Shown piece by piece: positions 10,142-20,593 of a stretch of DNA of 64,000 nt. The notes below the pieces were generated by a model. The model was not told the DNA's origin. It made no database searches and saw only the letters and a program-made list of their open reading frames with translations. A program made the translations under genes and the position numbers. Each line of letters begins with the position of its first letter. Position 1 is the stretch's first letter. Source of the stretch: Hemileia vastatrix (taxonomy: Eukaryota > Basidiomycota > Pucciniomycetes > Pucciniales > Zaghouaniaceae); the NCBI GenBank assembly GCA_030280995.1, contig JASXTE010000007.1, forward strand, positions 6,640,001 to 6,704,000. Reading direction: 5' to 3'.

Positions 10142-11329
10142 TCAAACTTCAGCACTCTGGGTACCTCTAGGATAGAACCATTTGACTTGATCAGCCGCTA
10201 CCCTCTTCTTTAAAACTACTCGATCCGATTCTTCTAAAACATATGAACTTCCAAATACTTGTTCATTGACTTTATACGGTCCATTCCACCTATCTTCAAA
10301 CATCTTGCCCCATTGGCTCTCCAAACTCCTATTATACACCAAAACCATATCTCCAGTTTTCAAAGGTTTTCTAAGTCAATGTGCCAAAGGCTCATCCCAA
10401 TATCTTACTGACTGATTTTGGATCTTCATCATCCGCCAATATGCCTTTTCTAAGTACTCTTCTTTCTTTTCTAGCAGCATCATTCTTGCGCATAATAACT
10501 CTTCAGTAGTCTTGACCATGTCCCAATCAACTCCAAGATATGATTCAGCTTCCAAATCAACCAGTAGAACTTCTTTCTGTCCAAAAACAAGTTCATAGGG
10601 TGAAAATCCAGTTGTCCTTTTGGCAGTAATTTTATCAGCAAATAAAACTAAAGGTAAATAATTCCTCCACTTTTCTGCACTCAATTCACACATTTTGACT
10701 AAAGCACCCTTAATAACTTGATGCCCTCTTTCAACCATACCTTCAGCTTCAGGATAATAAGGGGTTGCTACCCTAACCTTTGACCCAACTTTTGATATAG
10801 CTTCTCTAAACTCTGTCCCAAACTCATGACCTCCATCTACCATTACCAATTTCATAACTCCATATTGATACACCCAATTTTTAAAAATAAATTCTGCCAC
10901 ATTTTTGAAAGTCAAATTAATAAGAGGAGCTTCCTCTTCCCAACCAGATAAATCATCTCTGGCTACAATTAAATATTTATACCATCCCTCCTTAATATGA
11001 ACGGCATCCAAGCTAATCCTTCCAAAGAGAGTATTTTTGCCAGTAGCATGTCCAGGTTTTTTTGGCCTTAAATAAATTCTTCATTGACATTTTTTGCATG
11101 ACTGAACCCACTGTTTAACAGCCATCTTCATGTCTGGCCACCAAAATCGATCAGAAATTCTTCTGAAAGTTTCTCCAACACCTCTATGCCCAAGATCTTC
11201 ATGCAGTGACTTTAAAACTAATACTTGCCCTTTCTTTTGAGTTAAAACTAATTGAGGATTTGGATACCTCCTTTTAATTAATATTTGACCAGATAAGTAA
11301 AACATAGATGACTTCCTTTTTATAGCCAC
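10142..11329 (-). pseudogene. E2 integrase, broken
   Basis: Three minus-strand pieces (11329-11081, 11011-10376, 10363-10142) cover the integrase: HEDLGHRGVGETFRR with CKKC for the zinc-binding region, DAVHIKEG for the first aspartate, MVDGGHEFG for the second, and EGMVERGHQV for the glutamate. The catalytic triad residues themselves are present. Frameshifts or stops near 11080-11012 and 10375-10364 separate the pieces. The C-terminal part ends RGTQSAEV and has no chromodomain. A degenerate mini-hairpin follows the stop (10122-10141). Confidence 0.8.
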
Positions 11330-11344
11330 CGATTAATCATCTTC

Positions 11345-11709
11345 ACAATCTTCTGGCCTTTCTAAAGTCAATAAATATTTGACCAACAACATATAAAAAC
11401 CAGTCTGACCCCAGACTTCATCTTGAAAATCTATTAATATAATATCAATGGGAACTTCTTTATCATCAATATCACCTGCACATGAATGAGCCAATAGACG
11501 TTGACCAATACTTTGATTCTTGATTGAGCTATGTCAATTTTCTTCATCTGAACCTTTTGAATTTTTAGAAACCCTATTCAAAAATACCTCTTTCTCTTCT
11601 TCACCCTTTTCAATCAAATTTTCTAATTTTCCAAGATATACACCCTTCCTTAACCTACTACTATCCCAAAAAACCAATCCATATTCAGCTATATACACAA
11701 CATCTTCTT
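11345..11709 (-). pseudogene. E2 linker between RNase H and integrase, broken
   Basis: The DNA matches the region that in E5 encodes an acidic linker and the start of the integrase domain (VIIDFQDEVWGQTGFY-like frame, minus strand). Stops and frameshifts prevent a long frame. The spurious plus-strand frame at 11520-11840 overlaps it. Confidence 0.55.
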
Positions 11710-13371
11710 CTACCTCTTTTTTACGAATTTATTCACACCAATTTCATCAATTTTATCAAAATAAAAATAATTTTCCAGTTTATCCTCTTGGTGGAGGTCA
11801 TCATCACAATCATCTAAACACAATAGTCTTGCCAGTTTAACCTCATGGGGGAGGTATGGAAAGTCTTCAGCTCGTTTAGTGCTGGCTTTAATCATAGGTA
11901 TATCTTCATCAAACTCTTCTGAGTCTGAATCATCTTCAGTGGCTGATCTTCTTGACAAACCATCTGGCATAGTAAAAGTTTTGCCAGGCTTATGAACTAA
12001 GTCAAAGGAAAAATGTTGAATGAATGCTACCCATCCAGTCATAGGTGCATTTAGTAAACTTGGGGAATTAATCATTTGAATTAAAGATTTGACATCCACT
12101 TGCAATTCAAAGTTTTGGCCCCACAAAACATTTTGAAGTTTCTTTAAAATTTTTGCCACTCCCAACAGTTCAAATTTCGGCTGAGAATATCTTGATTTGA
12201 CTTTGGTGAATACTACAGATTCATACCTAACTGGACTAATATAACCAGCTTTATCTATCTGAGACAAAACTGCCCCAGAAGCAACCTGACTTGAGTCAAC
12301 TGCTAAATAAATCCTACCAGAATCTTTTCCATAATCTAGATTTTTCAGGACTAAATCCTTCCCCACAACCTTCTTCAATTTCTCAAACGCCCTTTCACAC
12401 TCTTCATCCCACTCCCAGTATGCATCCTTTCTTGTCAACCTTCTCAATGGAGCTTCCAATGAAGAAAAGTGCTTGATAAACATTTGAACACAAACACATA
12501 CGCCTAAAAACCCCCTAACTTTGGTCATATTCTTGGGTCTTGGCCAGGACTGAATTTTATTCACTTTCTTCTTGGACATAATCCTACCTTCTCTACATAC
12601 CACATGACCTAAAATCTCTAAATCTGGCACACAACATGAAAATTTTGAACCCAAAATAGCTAAACCAGCTTCTTCAATTCTAAACAAGATCCTCTCTAAA
12701 GTTATTGCATACTCCCAGATGAATTTTTGTATTCCTGGGTTCTCCTCCAACACTTCATTATTGTAATCTGTTTAAGGTCCTTTAATTCCTCCATAGTCAA
12801 TAATGATTCCAGCATATTGAGGAATTTCATCTTGAAGAATCCAAGCCATATGAGCTTGATAAGCAGCAACTGAATTTGTTGCTCCTTGAAGTAATCTTGT
12901 CAATTGTAATCGTCCTAGTGGTGTATCAAAAGTAGTGAGAGTCCTAGATTCTGGATGCAACTCTCTCTCATCATATCCCCCCATAATATCACCTAAACCA
13001 TAACACACTCTCCCAGAAAACGCTTCCGCATACTCCTCAGCACTAGGTGGTATACCAGCATCCTTTATTTTAACCCTATTTAATTCCCTGAGATCATGAA
13101 CTACTCTAAGTTTGCCATTTGGTTTCTTGATACAAAATACCAGACTAGAATAACTTGATGATGATTGCTCATACAGTCCATTGCGAATTTGTTCTCTGAA
13201 AACTTTGATATAAGCTTCTTTTAATGCAGCCAGAATTGGGATTGGTTTTTGCTTCCACGGTTCATGACATACTACAGGAATCTTGTAAGGCTCCCCATAG
13301 GAATGCTTCAAAACACCCCTCTCCTCTTCTACAAAAGCATAGGCCTTCTCTCGCTTGACCATCACATCCAA
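11710..13371 (-). pseudogene. E2 reverse transcriptase-RNase H, broken and active-site mutant
   Basis: Two frames (13371-12772 and 12753-11710) cover the RT palm, thumb and RNase H. The active-site box reads IIIDYGGIKGP where relatives have IDDGGIKGP, so the second aspartate of the (F/Y)xDD box is Tyr. A stop and frameshift at 12754-12771 follow directly. RNase H residues (AVDSSQVASGAVLSQ) are present. Two mini-hairpins lie in the acidic tail (11832-11854 and 11775-11797), reading LPHEVKL and LHQEDKL. Confidence 0.8.
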
Positions 13372-13384
13372 TCACAACTTCTTC

Positions 13385-14141
13385 TCTTCTCCAGACAACC
13401 AACCATCAGGTCCAAAATTAACAACACCTAATCTATCAAAAGTGATTCTTGAAATTTCAGAAAATTTGGGCGGATTCTTCACCATGGGACATTCATAAGG
13501 ATCTCTTGATAGCCTTGGTTTTCTCAAAGGTGGATTTAATTCAGCAGGTAGCTGTTCATTAATCAGTCAGATTTTATTTGCTACCTTCTTATATTTTTCT
13601 TCCTCCACATCTACATAAAATTGAGTTAAAATATTTATTTTTGTATTGCCATTGGAAATTTCATCAAAGGAATTCACTTCTTTGTCTGAATCAGAATCAA
13701 TATAAGTAGAAAAATATTTTATTTCATTTTTAAATTTAACTCTTTTCTCTTTTCCCTCATCTAGTTTATCAACAATTTTTCTAACACCTTTAATTCCCTT
13801 ATCCATCATAAAATCACCTGTAAAAAAAGTTGGCAGTTTATCCTCTTGCTGGAGGACCAGAATCAAATTATCAAAAAAAAAATTTATGTTTTAATTATAC
13901 TAAGATTTTTTATACAATTTTGATGAAATAATTGCAGTTTACCCTCTTTCTGGAGGTCAGAAAATAAACCATTCCAATTTTTATTCAACATAATATTTCC
14001 CATCTTCCCTCTTGATCCATTTTTGAATGAAATTGAAAATCTTGACAGAGAAGTGAGACAAACCAAAAATTTGAAAACATAATAACAATTTAATGTATTA
14101 TTAACAGAAAATAATTGAGAATCCACTTGAATTATCTCCAA
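13385..14141 (-). pseudogene. E2 protease-RT linker, broken
   Basis: Minus-strand pieces match the E5 linker: EIIQVDSQLFSVNNTL (14141 down), then LQQEDKLPTFFTGDFM (about 13850), then IKYFSTY, then a Pro-rich part before RT. Two mini-hairpins (13935-13956 and 13834-13855) encode the LxxExKL peptide. E5 has five copies in the same region. Confidence 0.6.
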
Positions 14142-14399
14142 GTGAGCTGACCTATTGTGATCCAGGATCTCATCCTGAGGAAGATTGAAACATTTGAGTG
14201 ATCAGCCTCATCTACCCCAAAAAATGAGGGTCTCCAAAATTCCCCTCTAAACATAATTCACCAGAAGTTGTCCATTTAATACACCTCTTCTTGATGCAAG
14301 TACAACACTGATACAGAGTAGTGATCCCTGCCCGTGTCTCCTAACCTTCATCTCCAGGAGGTGCCAACTGCATATGAAGCCTTCTCATATTATAACCAG

Positions 14400-14799
14400 T
14401 TATCTCCAAACTAATACCCATTCCAGCTTGATAACTAATCCGGGCCTCAAAATCCATTAAAAAAGGACCACCAAGAACAGTTTAGACTGCCCCTCTGGCC
14501 ACATAAAATTGAACCTTACCAAGAGATCCACCAATACCTAATTTGACATGCTCAGTCGTACTCATCAGCTCTGTTGCATGCCCTCCAATACCTCTGAGGT
14601 TTTACCCAGTACCAGTTTTAATTGGCAAGCCTATAATTGTTTCTTGCTCTAAAGAAAACAAATTAATTTGAGACCCTGAACAAACCAAGGCCTTTACCTC
14701 TTTACCATTAAGAGTTACCACCAGGTAACCCAGTGGAGCAGAAAAATGTGTTTCAAAATCCTCCCCAAACTTCTCAGAATTTTCACATATATATTCCAC
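14400..14799 (-). pseudogene. E2 aspartic protease, catalytic residue lost
   Basis: A frame at 14799-14602 reads ...LNGKEVKALVCSGSQINLFS. Relatives have V(D/N)SGSQINL here, so the catalytic Asp of the DSG motif is Cys. DNA matching the protease C-terminal half (GGIGGHATEL, then VKLG..GS.GKVQFYVA) continues to about 14400 with interruptions. Confidence 0.7.
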
Positions 14800-14817
14800 C
14801 TCTCCAGCAGAAACCCA

Positions 14818-16770
14818 TCACCTAGTAAGATTCTTCTTTTGCTTCTCTGAAAGTGCTGGACTAATCATGAAAAGCTTACCTAAAGATAAGGGAATCTGAA
14901 GTTGATTCACCCTATTTAAAGCATTGTATATTGCATTCTCTTGACCGGATACTACTTGCTGCTCATACTGGACTTTAGATCTAATTACCTTGTCCCTGGG
15001 CACCTCTTGAGGACCCACATTGCCATCTTCATCCCCCATAATAACATCTTCACTACTAATAGCCCTAGCTCCATTACCAGCTTCTTTCTCTAATACTGAT
15101 CCAATTCTAGTCCTTCTTACTCCCTCCATTGGGATAGGACGGCTAAAACTTGGTCTGGGTAGTGACACCAAAGGTACGTCCTCCTCAGGATCTGAATCAT
15201 CTTCTGGCATAGGCTCACCATTTAAATCAAACTTTCCATAACTAGGAGGCCCCATATCAGCCATCCCCTTCTGCATTTTATAAATTTCCTCCTTAGAGTA
15301 AGGTCTTGACTTGTCAATTGCCTTGCCAGGTTTAGCCTTTAGTTGTCTCTGAATGCTACTTTTAGCTTTAGTATCAGCTGCTCTTCTAGCAACATCGACA
15401 TCATATTTGCCAGCCATACAGTTACCCTCCACTCTAGCAACCGTTGCCAGCTTCAAACCACCAAAAGAAGTTGAAAATGTGGCCTTACTGACCTCTTTCT
15501 CTTTACCTTTATAAGCTTTACCTCTGCTTTTACTATCACCATTTTTTCAACCCTTGGCATTATCATCATCATCCTTCAATTCTTCAAACCGGGCTCTTCT
15601 TTCAGCCATCATATTCCTTCTAACCAAATTAGAGGGTTCTTGTCCATCACTGGGCTTGATGAACAATCCATCAGGAAATTTATAAACTTTACCATCAAAT
15701 AAAACTCTACCAGCATCCAAATCTTCATCAAGAGTAAAACATACTCCAGCTCTGTTCCCCCTCCTATTACAATAGGAGCACACCTTTGGCTCATCATAGC
15801 CACCTCTATAACCATTTCCACCATTACCATTACCATTCCTACCATTTCCTGACAAGAAGTTTCCATTTCCATTGCCATTATAATTTTGATGTTCGTACCC
15901 TCTAGATTGATAAGATGTTGAAGTCGAAGAAGAAGTGATTGGGGCCTTATTGGCCTTCTGAGTCTCTTGGACAAATATTTTTAATTGTTTAGTTAAATCA
16001 GGCAAGTGATTGACCATCTTGTTTTCCACATTGCTCTCAACCTTTGTCACCGGTAGTCCCATTTGAGCCTTCTTGGCCTCTTGAGCTTTGACCATACTAT
16101 TGTTATTTTCAGCCAAAACTTCACTAACCTTTCTGACATATTGAGTGCAAGACTCCTGATAATTGTCCAATTTGATTAATTTAAGATGGGCTTGAATGTT
16201 CTCCTTAATAACCTCTAATGCTGGCAGTTTTTGTTTGCCATTAGGTAGTTCCTTCATTAATTTCTTTCTTGAAAGATCCTTCAAGACGTCCATTCAAATA
16301 TCCCTACTACAAGCTGAACAGAAAAGTTCCTTAGCTTGGTTTTCATGAGCCAATTCTTCCACCAGAATCAGATATTCAACCACTTCATCCAATTGAACAT
16401 ATAAATTTTTAAAATAAGCCATAGAAGAGACTCCACCCTTTGCCTGCCAATCACCAACAATTTTATTAAGGTCCAACATAGTAAATCTATCAACCCATCT
16501 ATCAAACATGGCCTTTGACAACTTCACCCAATCCTTGTCCTTAAAAGCCTTCAAAGAAATGACCTCTTTTTCCACCTCCCTATCAGCAATAAAAAACCTA
16601 ATCTGCTTCACCATGTCCTCATGAGAAGCACCATCAACAGCAGCAGCAGCCTCATACCTGCTAATAAACCATTTAACCTCCTCCCCATTAAACTTTGGGC
16701 CATTCCAAGAAACAATCCTGACAGAAGGAGTAAGAGGAGGAGAAGATCCAGAATCAGCAGCAGAAGATAT
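14818..16770 (-). pseudogene. E2 gag, broken
   Basis: Minus-strand pieces at 16614-16294, 16293-15547 and 15456-14818 correspond to the E6 gag in order: capsid-like core, zinc knuckle, then an acidic tail with MQKGMADMGPPSYG. The knuckle reads CSYCNRRGNRAGVC; the expected His is Asn. The position matching the E5 gag ATG (GGGATGTCTTCT) reads GGGATATCTTCT here (16770-16768), as in E6. A run of Gly/Asn codons (about 15800-15900) is a local low-complexity expansion. Confidence 0.8.
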
Positions 16771-16926
16771 CCCAATAAAGTAAAAAAAGTGTTTAAACCG
16801 TTAAAATAAGAAAGCCTCTTTCAGGCTAATAAAATAAATCAATAAGAGTTCCAAAGAATAAGAGTTTTTCAGGCTAAGAAAGTCCTAGATCCAAGTAAGT
16901 CCTAGAAAAAAGCTATGGATTTCAAA

Positions 16927-16943
16927 CCCCACGTTGGGCGCCA
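16927..16943 (-). promoter_or_regulatory. E2 primer binding site
   Basis: The minus strand reads TGGCGCCCAACGTGGGG a few bases downstream of the 5' LTR end. It begins with TGG, complementary to a tRNA 3' CCA, and matches the primer sites of E4, E5, E6 and E7. I do not assign the tRNA. Confidence 0.8.
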
Positions 16944-16947
16944 AATA

Positions 16948-17577
16948 TGTAGGTAGACTCTTACAGTTGCCTTGCTGTAAGAAAAATCTGAAGGAGTTGG
17001 ATAAACCATAGAATCCCTGTCCTTATAAGTAAAATAAGGGTTGCTCAAATAACTAAGCTTACTAGTCTACTTGAATTGATTTAAAATATATATGAAACTC
17101 TGATTTTATGAACCCTTATTGAGATTTAGAAGTAGCAGCTGTTGGAAAAGAAATACTGATGACAAAAATTAAGGCGTACCAGTGAAAGATCTGAAAAGAT
17201 AGACTTATACATTTTTATAAGAGTGTCCCTTAATTATGCCAGGTTTATGAATACTTTATAAAAATATGAAAATTAGAGTTAGATTTACATTTATTCTCAG
17301 ATTGATTATAGACAGAATATCAATTGATTCTAAATTGTGCACAAGTTGATCCTCCAGAACTTGATTTTGGTCATCTCTTGAGCACAAATTGAGCACAAAT
17401 CAATCTAACCTAAGCCTATGCATATATAATAATTCAGGATACTTGCTCTATTAAATTCAATAATAAAATAAAATATTGATGAATTTATATATAAAAAAAT
17501 TATTATGTAAGATATTAAATTATAAATTTAGGCATCATAGGAGGGCACTTAATAGAACTTAATAATACTATGTGACA
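16948..17577 (-). repeat. E2 5' LTR
   Basis: On the minus strand the block runs from TGTCACATAG (17577) to GAGTCTACCTACA (ending 16948), a TG...CA pair directly before the primer site. Its R/U5-like half is similar to the E5 LTR (GTACCAGTGAAAGATCTGAAAAGA, GCAAGGCAACTGTAAGAGTC). The upstream limit rests on the TGTCACA terminus only. Confidence 0.6.
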
Positions 17578-17739
17578 CCTTAATACTGTATCAAGCAGTT
17601 TGAAACATTTAAAACAAAATGTGTCATGATGGGCAATGAAATTGCTTGGACAGACACTTTCAAAATTAATACTGACCATAATACACAAGTATGAATCCTT
17701 GGCATCTATCCAATAAAAGATTTTCCTTCTGATAAATGT

Positions 17740-18558
17740 ATTTTTCTCAGTTACTCCCTGCTAAAAAGTGTCCTTGTGAGGTTTGTCTGACCTTCAGGGG
17801 GTAATTTTGCCACATCAAACTACTTCTATTTCCATGATTGACCAAAACATCATCCTCATTACCATCTAAAGAGTTGATCTCATCTGACTGTGGCTGATCA
17901 AAGGGGTCCACCACAAGTTTAGCCAAAATTTCGGTGAACACTTTTTTGATGGATAGTGACTAACTGGTGCTTTCAAAAATTGTCCACGTGAAGTTAGGCT
18001 TAACTTCAGGAGGATAAATTTATTATGAAAACCAAATTAACTGAAGAATACTTTTGCCCTAGCTACTCTGCATCATAAAAGTGTTCAACTGAGGTTTAGC
18101 CATAATTCAGGTAGACACTTTTGGAAAAGCACAGTCTGATGGGTTTAATATCTATATATGGCAATAAGTATCAGTTTTTTATCAACATGGAACTAGAATT
18201 AACTTAATATGGCCAAAGTGTCCACCTGAAGTTTGGCCAAAAATACAGGTGGAAATTTTTATGAGGATTACTTGATGAAATGAAGAAGACTTGAAATTAC
18301 TTTCCATCATAAAATTTTCAAGCTTAAGTTTATCAAAAATTGTGGTGACACTTTTGCCAGATCCAGTCATATGGGATCAACTCTCTATATGGCAATGTGA
18401 ATCAATTTTTGGTCAATCATGGCATTAGAAATAATTTGATATGGACAAACTTTCCACCTGATTTTTGGCCGAAAATAAGTTGGAAATTTTTATGAGGAAT
18501 ACTAGATTAACTAAAGAAGACTTGCACCCTACCACTGTCCATCATAAAAGTGTCCACA
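17740..18558. repeat. Palindrome-bearing satellite, left part
   Basis: Degenerate repeats contain inverted-repeat cores such as AAAGTGTCCACCTGAAG ... ACAGGTGG (18214 on) and AAGTGTTCAACTGAGG ... TTCAGGTAGACAC (18077 on). The array continues at 27080 after the E3 insertion, which split a palindrome. No coding potential beyond chance was seen. Confidence 0.75.
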
Positions 18559-19334
18559 TGTCACGCGCCACGTGACACTCAAGGCGAAATTAACTCAATA
18601 AATCAATAATATCAAGTCCTAAATCTATACTCGAAGCGCAGAAAGCAATTCTCCATAGCAACTGCGATTTTCCTTTGTGTACTTACTATTTTAACTGCGC
18701 TAGTCTAAACTCTAAATCTAAATTAGTCAATCTCCCAATAGGGTACCTTAGTCCTTTTTAATAAGCGACACACAGCGCTAGGATCAACAAAATAGTATAG
18801 TAGTAGTTTTTTTCATCAAAGTTTTGTTAATTAATTAAAAGGAGTAAATTGAGCATGGACGGATATTTAGTGGAGAGGGTCTAAGTGTATGTTAGTAATG
18901 GTCAATGGAATGGGAATGCTGCGATGGAAGGGAGGTCAATGCGAGGAGGAACAAAGGATATAAAAGGAGTTTGGTATTTTGGTTCAATATTCCTTAGAAT
19001 TAAATTATAATATTGTATTTACATTAATAGTGGTAAATCCTTAAAAGTTAAATAATTGTTATTGTATCTTTCTTTTACTTTCTCAATATTCATTTCTAAA
19101 TCCTAAATCTTTGATTATTGAGTTTCCAACCCTTCGTGAGATTTTAAGAATTATTATTACCTTGGAACTAGTTTATAATTCTTCTCGAACAAACCTCGAA
19201 CCTATAGCTATTACTTTGAGTAACCTTTGAGTCATTTCCTCAAATCATTCCTCTGTGCTTCGAAGAAGTTTCTAAAATCCCTCATCTCACTTACAGGAAC
19301 ATCCTCGACCTTGTGCGTATGTCGTCCGGTGACA
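18559..19334 (+). repeat. E3 5' LTR
   Basis: It runs from TGTCACGCGCC to CCGGTGACA, 776 bp, and aligns without gaps by eye to 26304-27079. It contains TATA box TATAAAAG at 18959-18966. The stretch AGAATTAAATTATA (18996-19009), about 37 nt after the TATA start, is complementary to the sequence just behind the LTR. Confidence 0.92.
18959..18966 (+). promoter_or_regulatory. E3 LTR TATA box
   Basis: TATAAAAG in the middle of the LTR; the copy in the 3' LTR is at 26704-26711. It predicts transcription starts near 18989-18996, which fits the self-priming arrangement. Confidence 0.7.
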
Positions 19335-19335
19335 G

Positions 19336-19349
19336 TATAATTTAATTCT
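19336..19349 (+). promoter_or_regulatory. E3 self-priming site
   Basis: TATAATTTAATTCT begins one base after the 5' LTR, where a primer site belongs, but has no TGG start and matches no obvious tRNA. It is perfectly complementary over 14 nt to AGAATTAAATTATA at 18996-19009, near the predicted RNA 5' end. Tf1/sushi-type chromoviruses prime reverse transcription from the folded 5' end of their own RNA in this way. Complementarity is seen; mechanism is inferred. Confidence 0.75.
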
Positions 19350-19405
19350 CCGTAGTTCTCATTCTTTGCACTACTACGTCTTTTTAGGTGCTTCTAAAAT
19401 TTTAA

Positions 19406-20593
19406 ATGGCACCTGTTCAACGCACTCCTCCTACGGGCGCTACTACTAGAGCTCGCGCAAGAGGCAGGCCAACAGCCACAAGGTCTGTTTCTCGCACTCA
19501 CTCTTTTGAACCACTCGACCTTAGGGAACGGCAACATTCAGTTCAATCTGTAGAAGACATTCCACAAGATTTTGAGGATTCTAGTGATGAAGAAGAAGGA
19601 GAGGATACAATGCATGAGGCACCATCCGCCCCTGCCAATCACCCTTCTGGCCAATCCTCAGAACCGGGACCATCTAACTCTCTGGAAGATTTCATGAGAC
19701 TTTTTATGAAAACCCTTTCAAATCCAACGTCTTCAGAGGGATCTAAGTTCAAAACTCCTTCTATGAAATCTCCTGAAAAATTCGACGGAGATCACCCCGA
19801 CAGATTGCGACCCTTCTTGCAAACCTGCAAGCTACTGTTCCATAATGACCCTCGAACCTTTAACAGCGACCGATCAAAGGTTGTTTACGCTTCTTCATTC
19901 CTAGCCGGGAAAGCAGCAAGATGGTTCGAACCTTATCTACTCATGCTTTCTTTGACAGAAACCCACTTACTTATCAATAATTGGGAAAAGTTTGAAGACC
20001 AACTTTTTACGTTGTTTGGGGACCCTAATGAAACAGACAACGCAGAAATTGAACTTGATTTTCTTCGCATGAGTGATAATGGTAAAGCCTCTGAATATAT
20101 CTCTAACTTCAGAGCACTTCAAACTCAAGTAGGTTGGAATGATGCTGCCCTTAAGTATCATTTCAGGAAAGGACTTCCTTCGAGGATTCTGGATCAATTA
20201 AATCTTCACGGTCAGAAGATGACTACTTTAACGGATTTAATGGATCAAACCCTCGAACTTGACGGCGTTTATCAAGGACGACTTCAACATCGTCTATATG
20301 CCAACAAATCTCAAGGCCTAAATTTTAAATCGGGACCTTCTTCACACCCACGACCAAATCAATCCTCCTCGACTCAATCCAAACCCAATAAGGGAAAAGA
20401 TAAACCTCGACCAAAAGGCTCGACCCCAGGCGATATCAGCAAAGTACTGGATCCTAAAGGGGAACTTAAAGAAGCTGAGAGGAAGAGAAGAGCAGATAAT
20501 GGGTTATGTATGTATTGTGGGGGTAAGCACAAGTTGGAAGACTGTGTAAAGTTGAAGGAAAGAGAAGGTACTAGTTTGAAGTCAAAAAACTAG
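19406..20593 (+). CDS. E3 Gag
   Basis: A 395-codon frame starts at ATG 19406, 71 bp after the LTR. An Arg/Ser-rich N-terminus and an acidic stretch (DSSDEEEGEDT) are followed by a capsid-like Retrotrans_gag region (residues about 115-290, FLAGKAARWFEPYL) and a short zinc knuckle CMYCGGKHKLEDC (C-x2-C-x3-H-x4-C, one residue shorter than the usual spacing). It would form the particle and bind RNA. It ends at TAG 20591-20593, directly after the slippery heptamer AAAAAAC. The frame is intact, unlike pol. Confidence 0.9.
   Translation: MAPVQRTPPTGATTRARARGRPTATRSVSRTHSFEPLDLRERQHSVQSVEDIPQDFEDSSDEEEGEDTMHEAPSAPANHPSGQSSEPGPSNSLEDFMRLFMKTLSNPTSSEGSKFKTPSMKSPEKFDGDHPDRLRPFLQTCKLLFHNDPRTFNSDRSKVVYASSFLAGKAARWFEPYLLMLSLTETHLLINNWEKFEDQLFTLFGDPNETDNAEIELDFLRMSDNGKASEYISNFRALQTQVGWNDAALKYHFRKGLPSRILDQLNLHGQKMTTLTDLMDQTLELDGVYQGRLQHRLYANKSQGLNFKSGPSSHPRPNQSSSTQSKPNKGKDKPRPKGSTPGDISKVLDPKGELKEAERKRRADNGLCMYCGGKHKLEDCVKLKEREGTSLKSKN

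Larger units (their letters stand above)
9393..17577 (-). mobile_element. E2: decayed family-B Ty3/Gypsy element, minus strand
   Basis: On the minus strand, 5' LTR (17577-16948), primer site (16943-16927), gag with zinc knuckle, protease, linker, RT-RNase H, integrase and a structured 3' region follow in order. Frameshifts and stops break it into at least eight frames. Homology to E4, E5 and E6 is plain from shared blocks (GGIKGP, YYPEAEGMVERGHQV, DRWNGPYK). The 5' LTR resembles the E5 LTR (shared CAGTGAAAGATCTGAAAAGA), but no matching 3' LTR is present; a different LTR type abuts at 9392. Confidence 0.8.
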
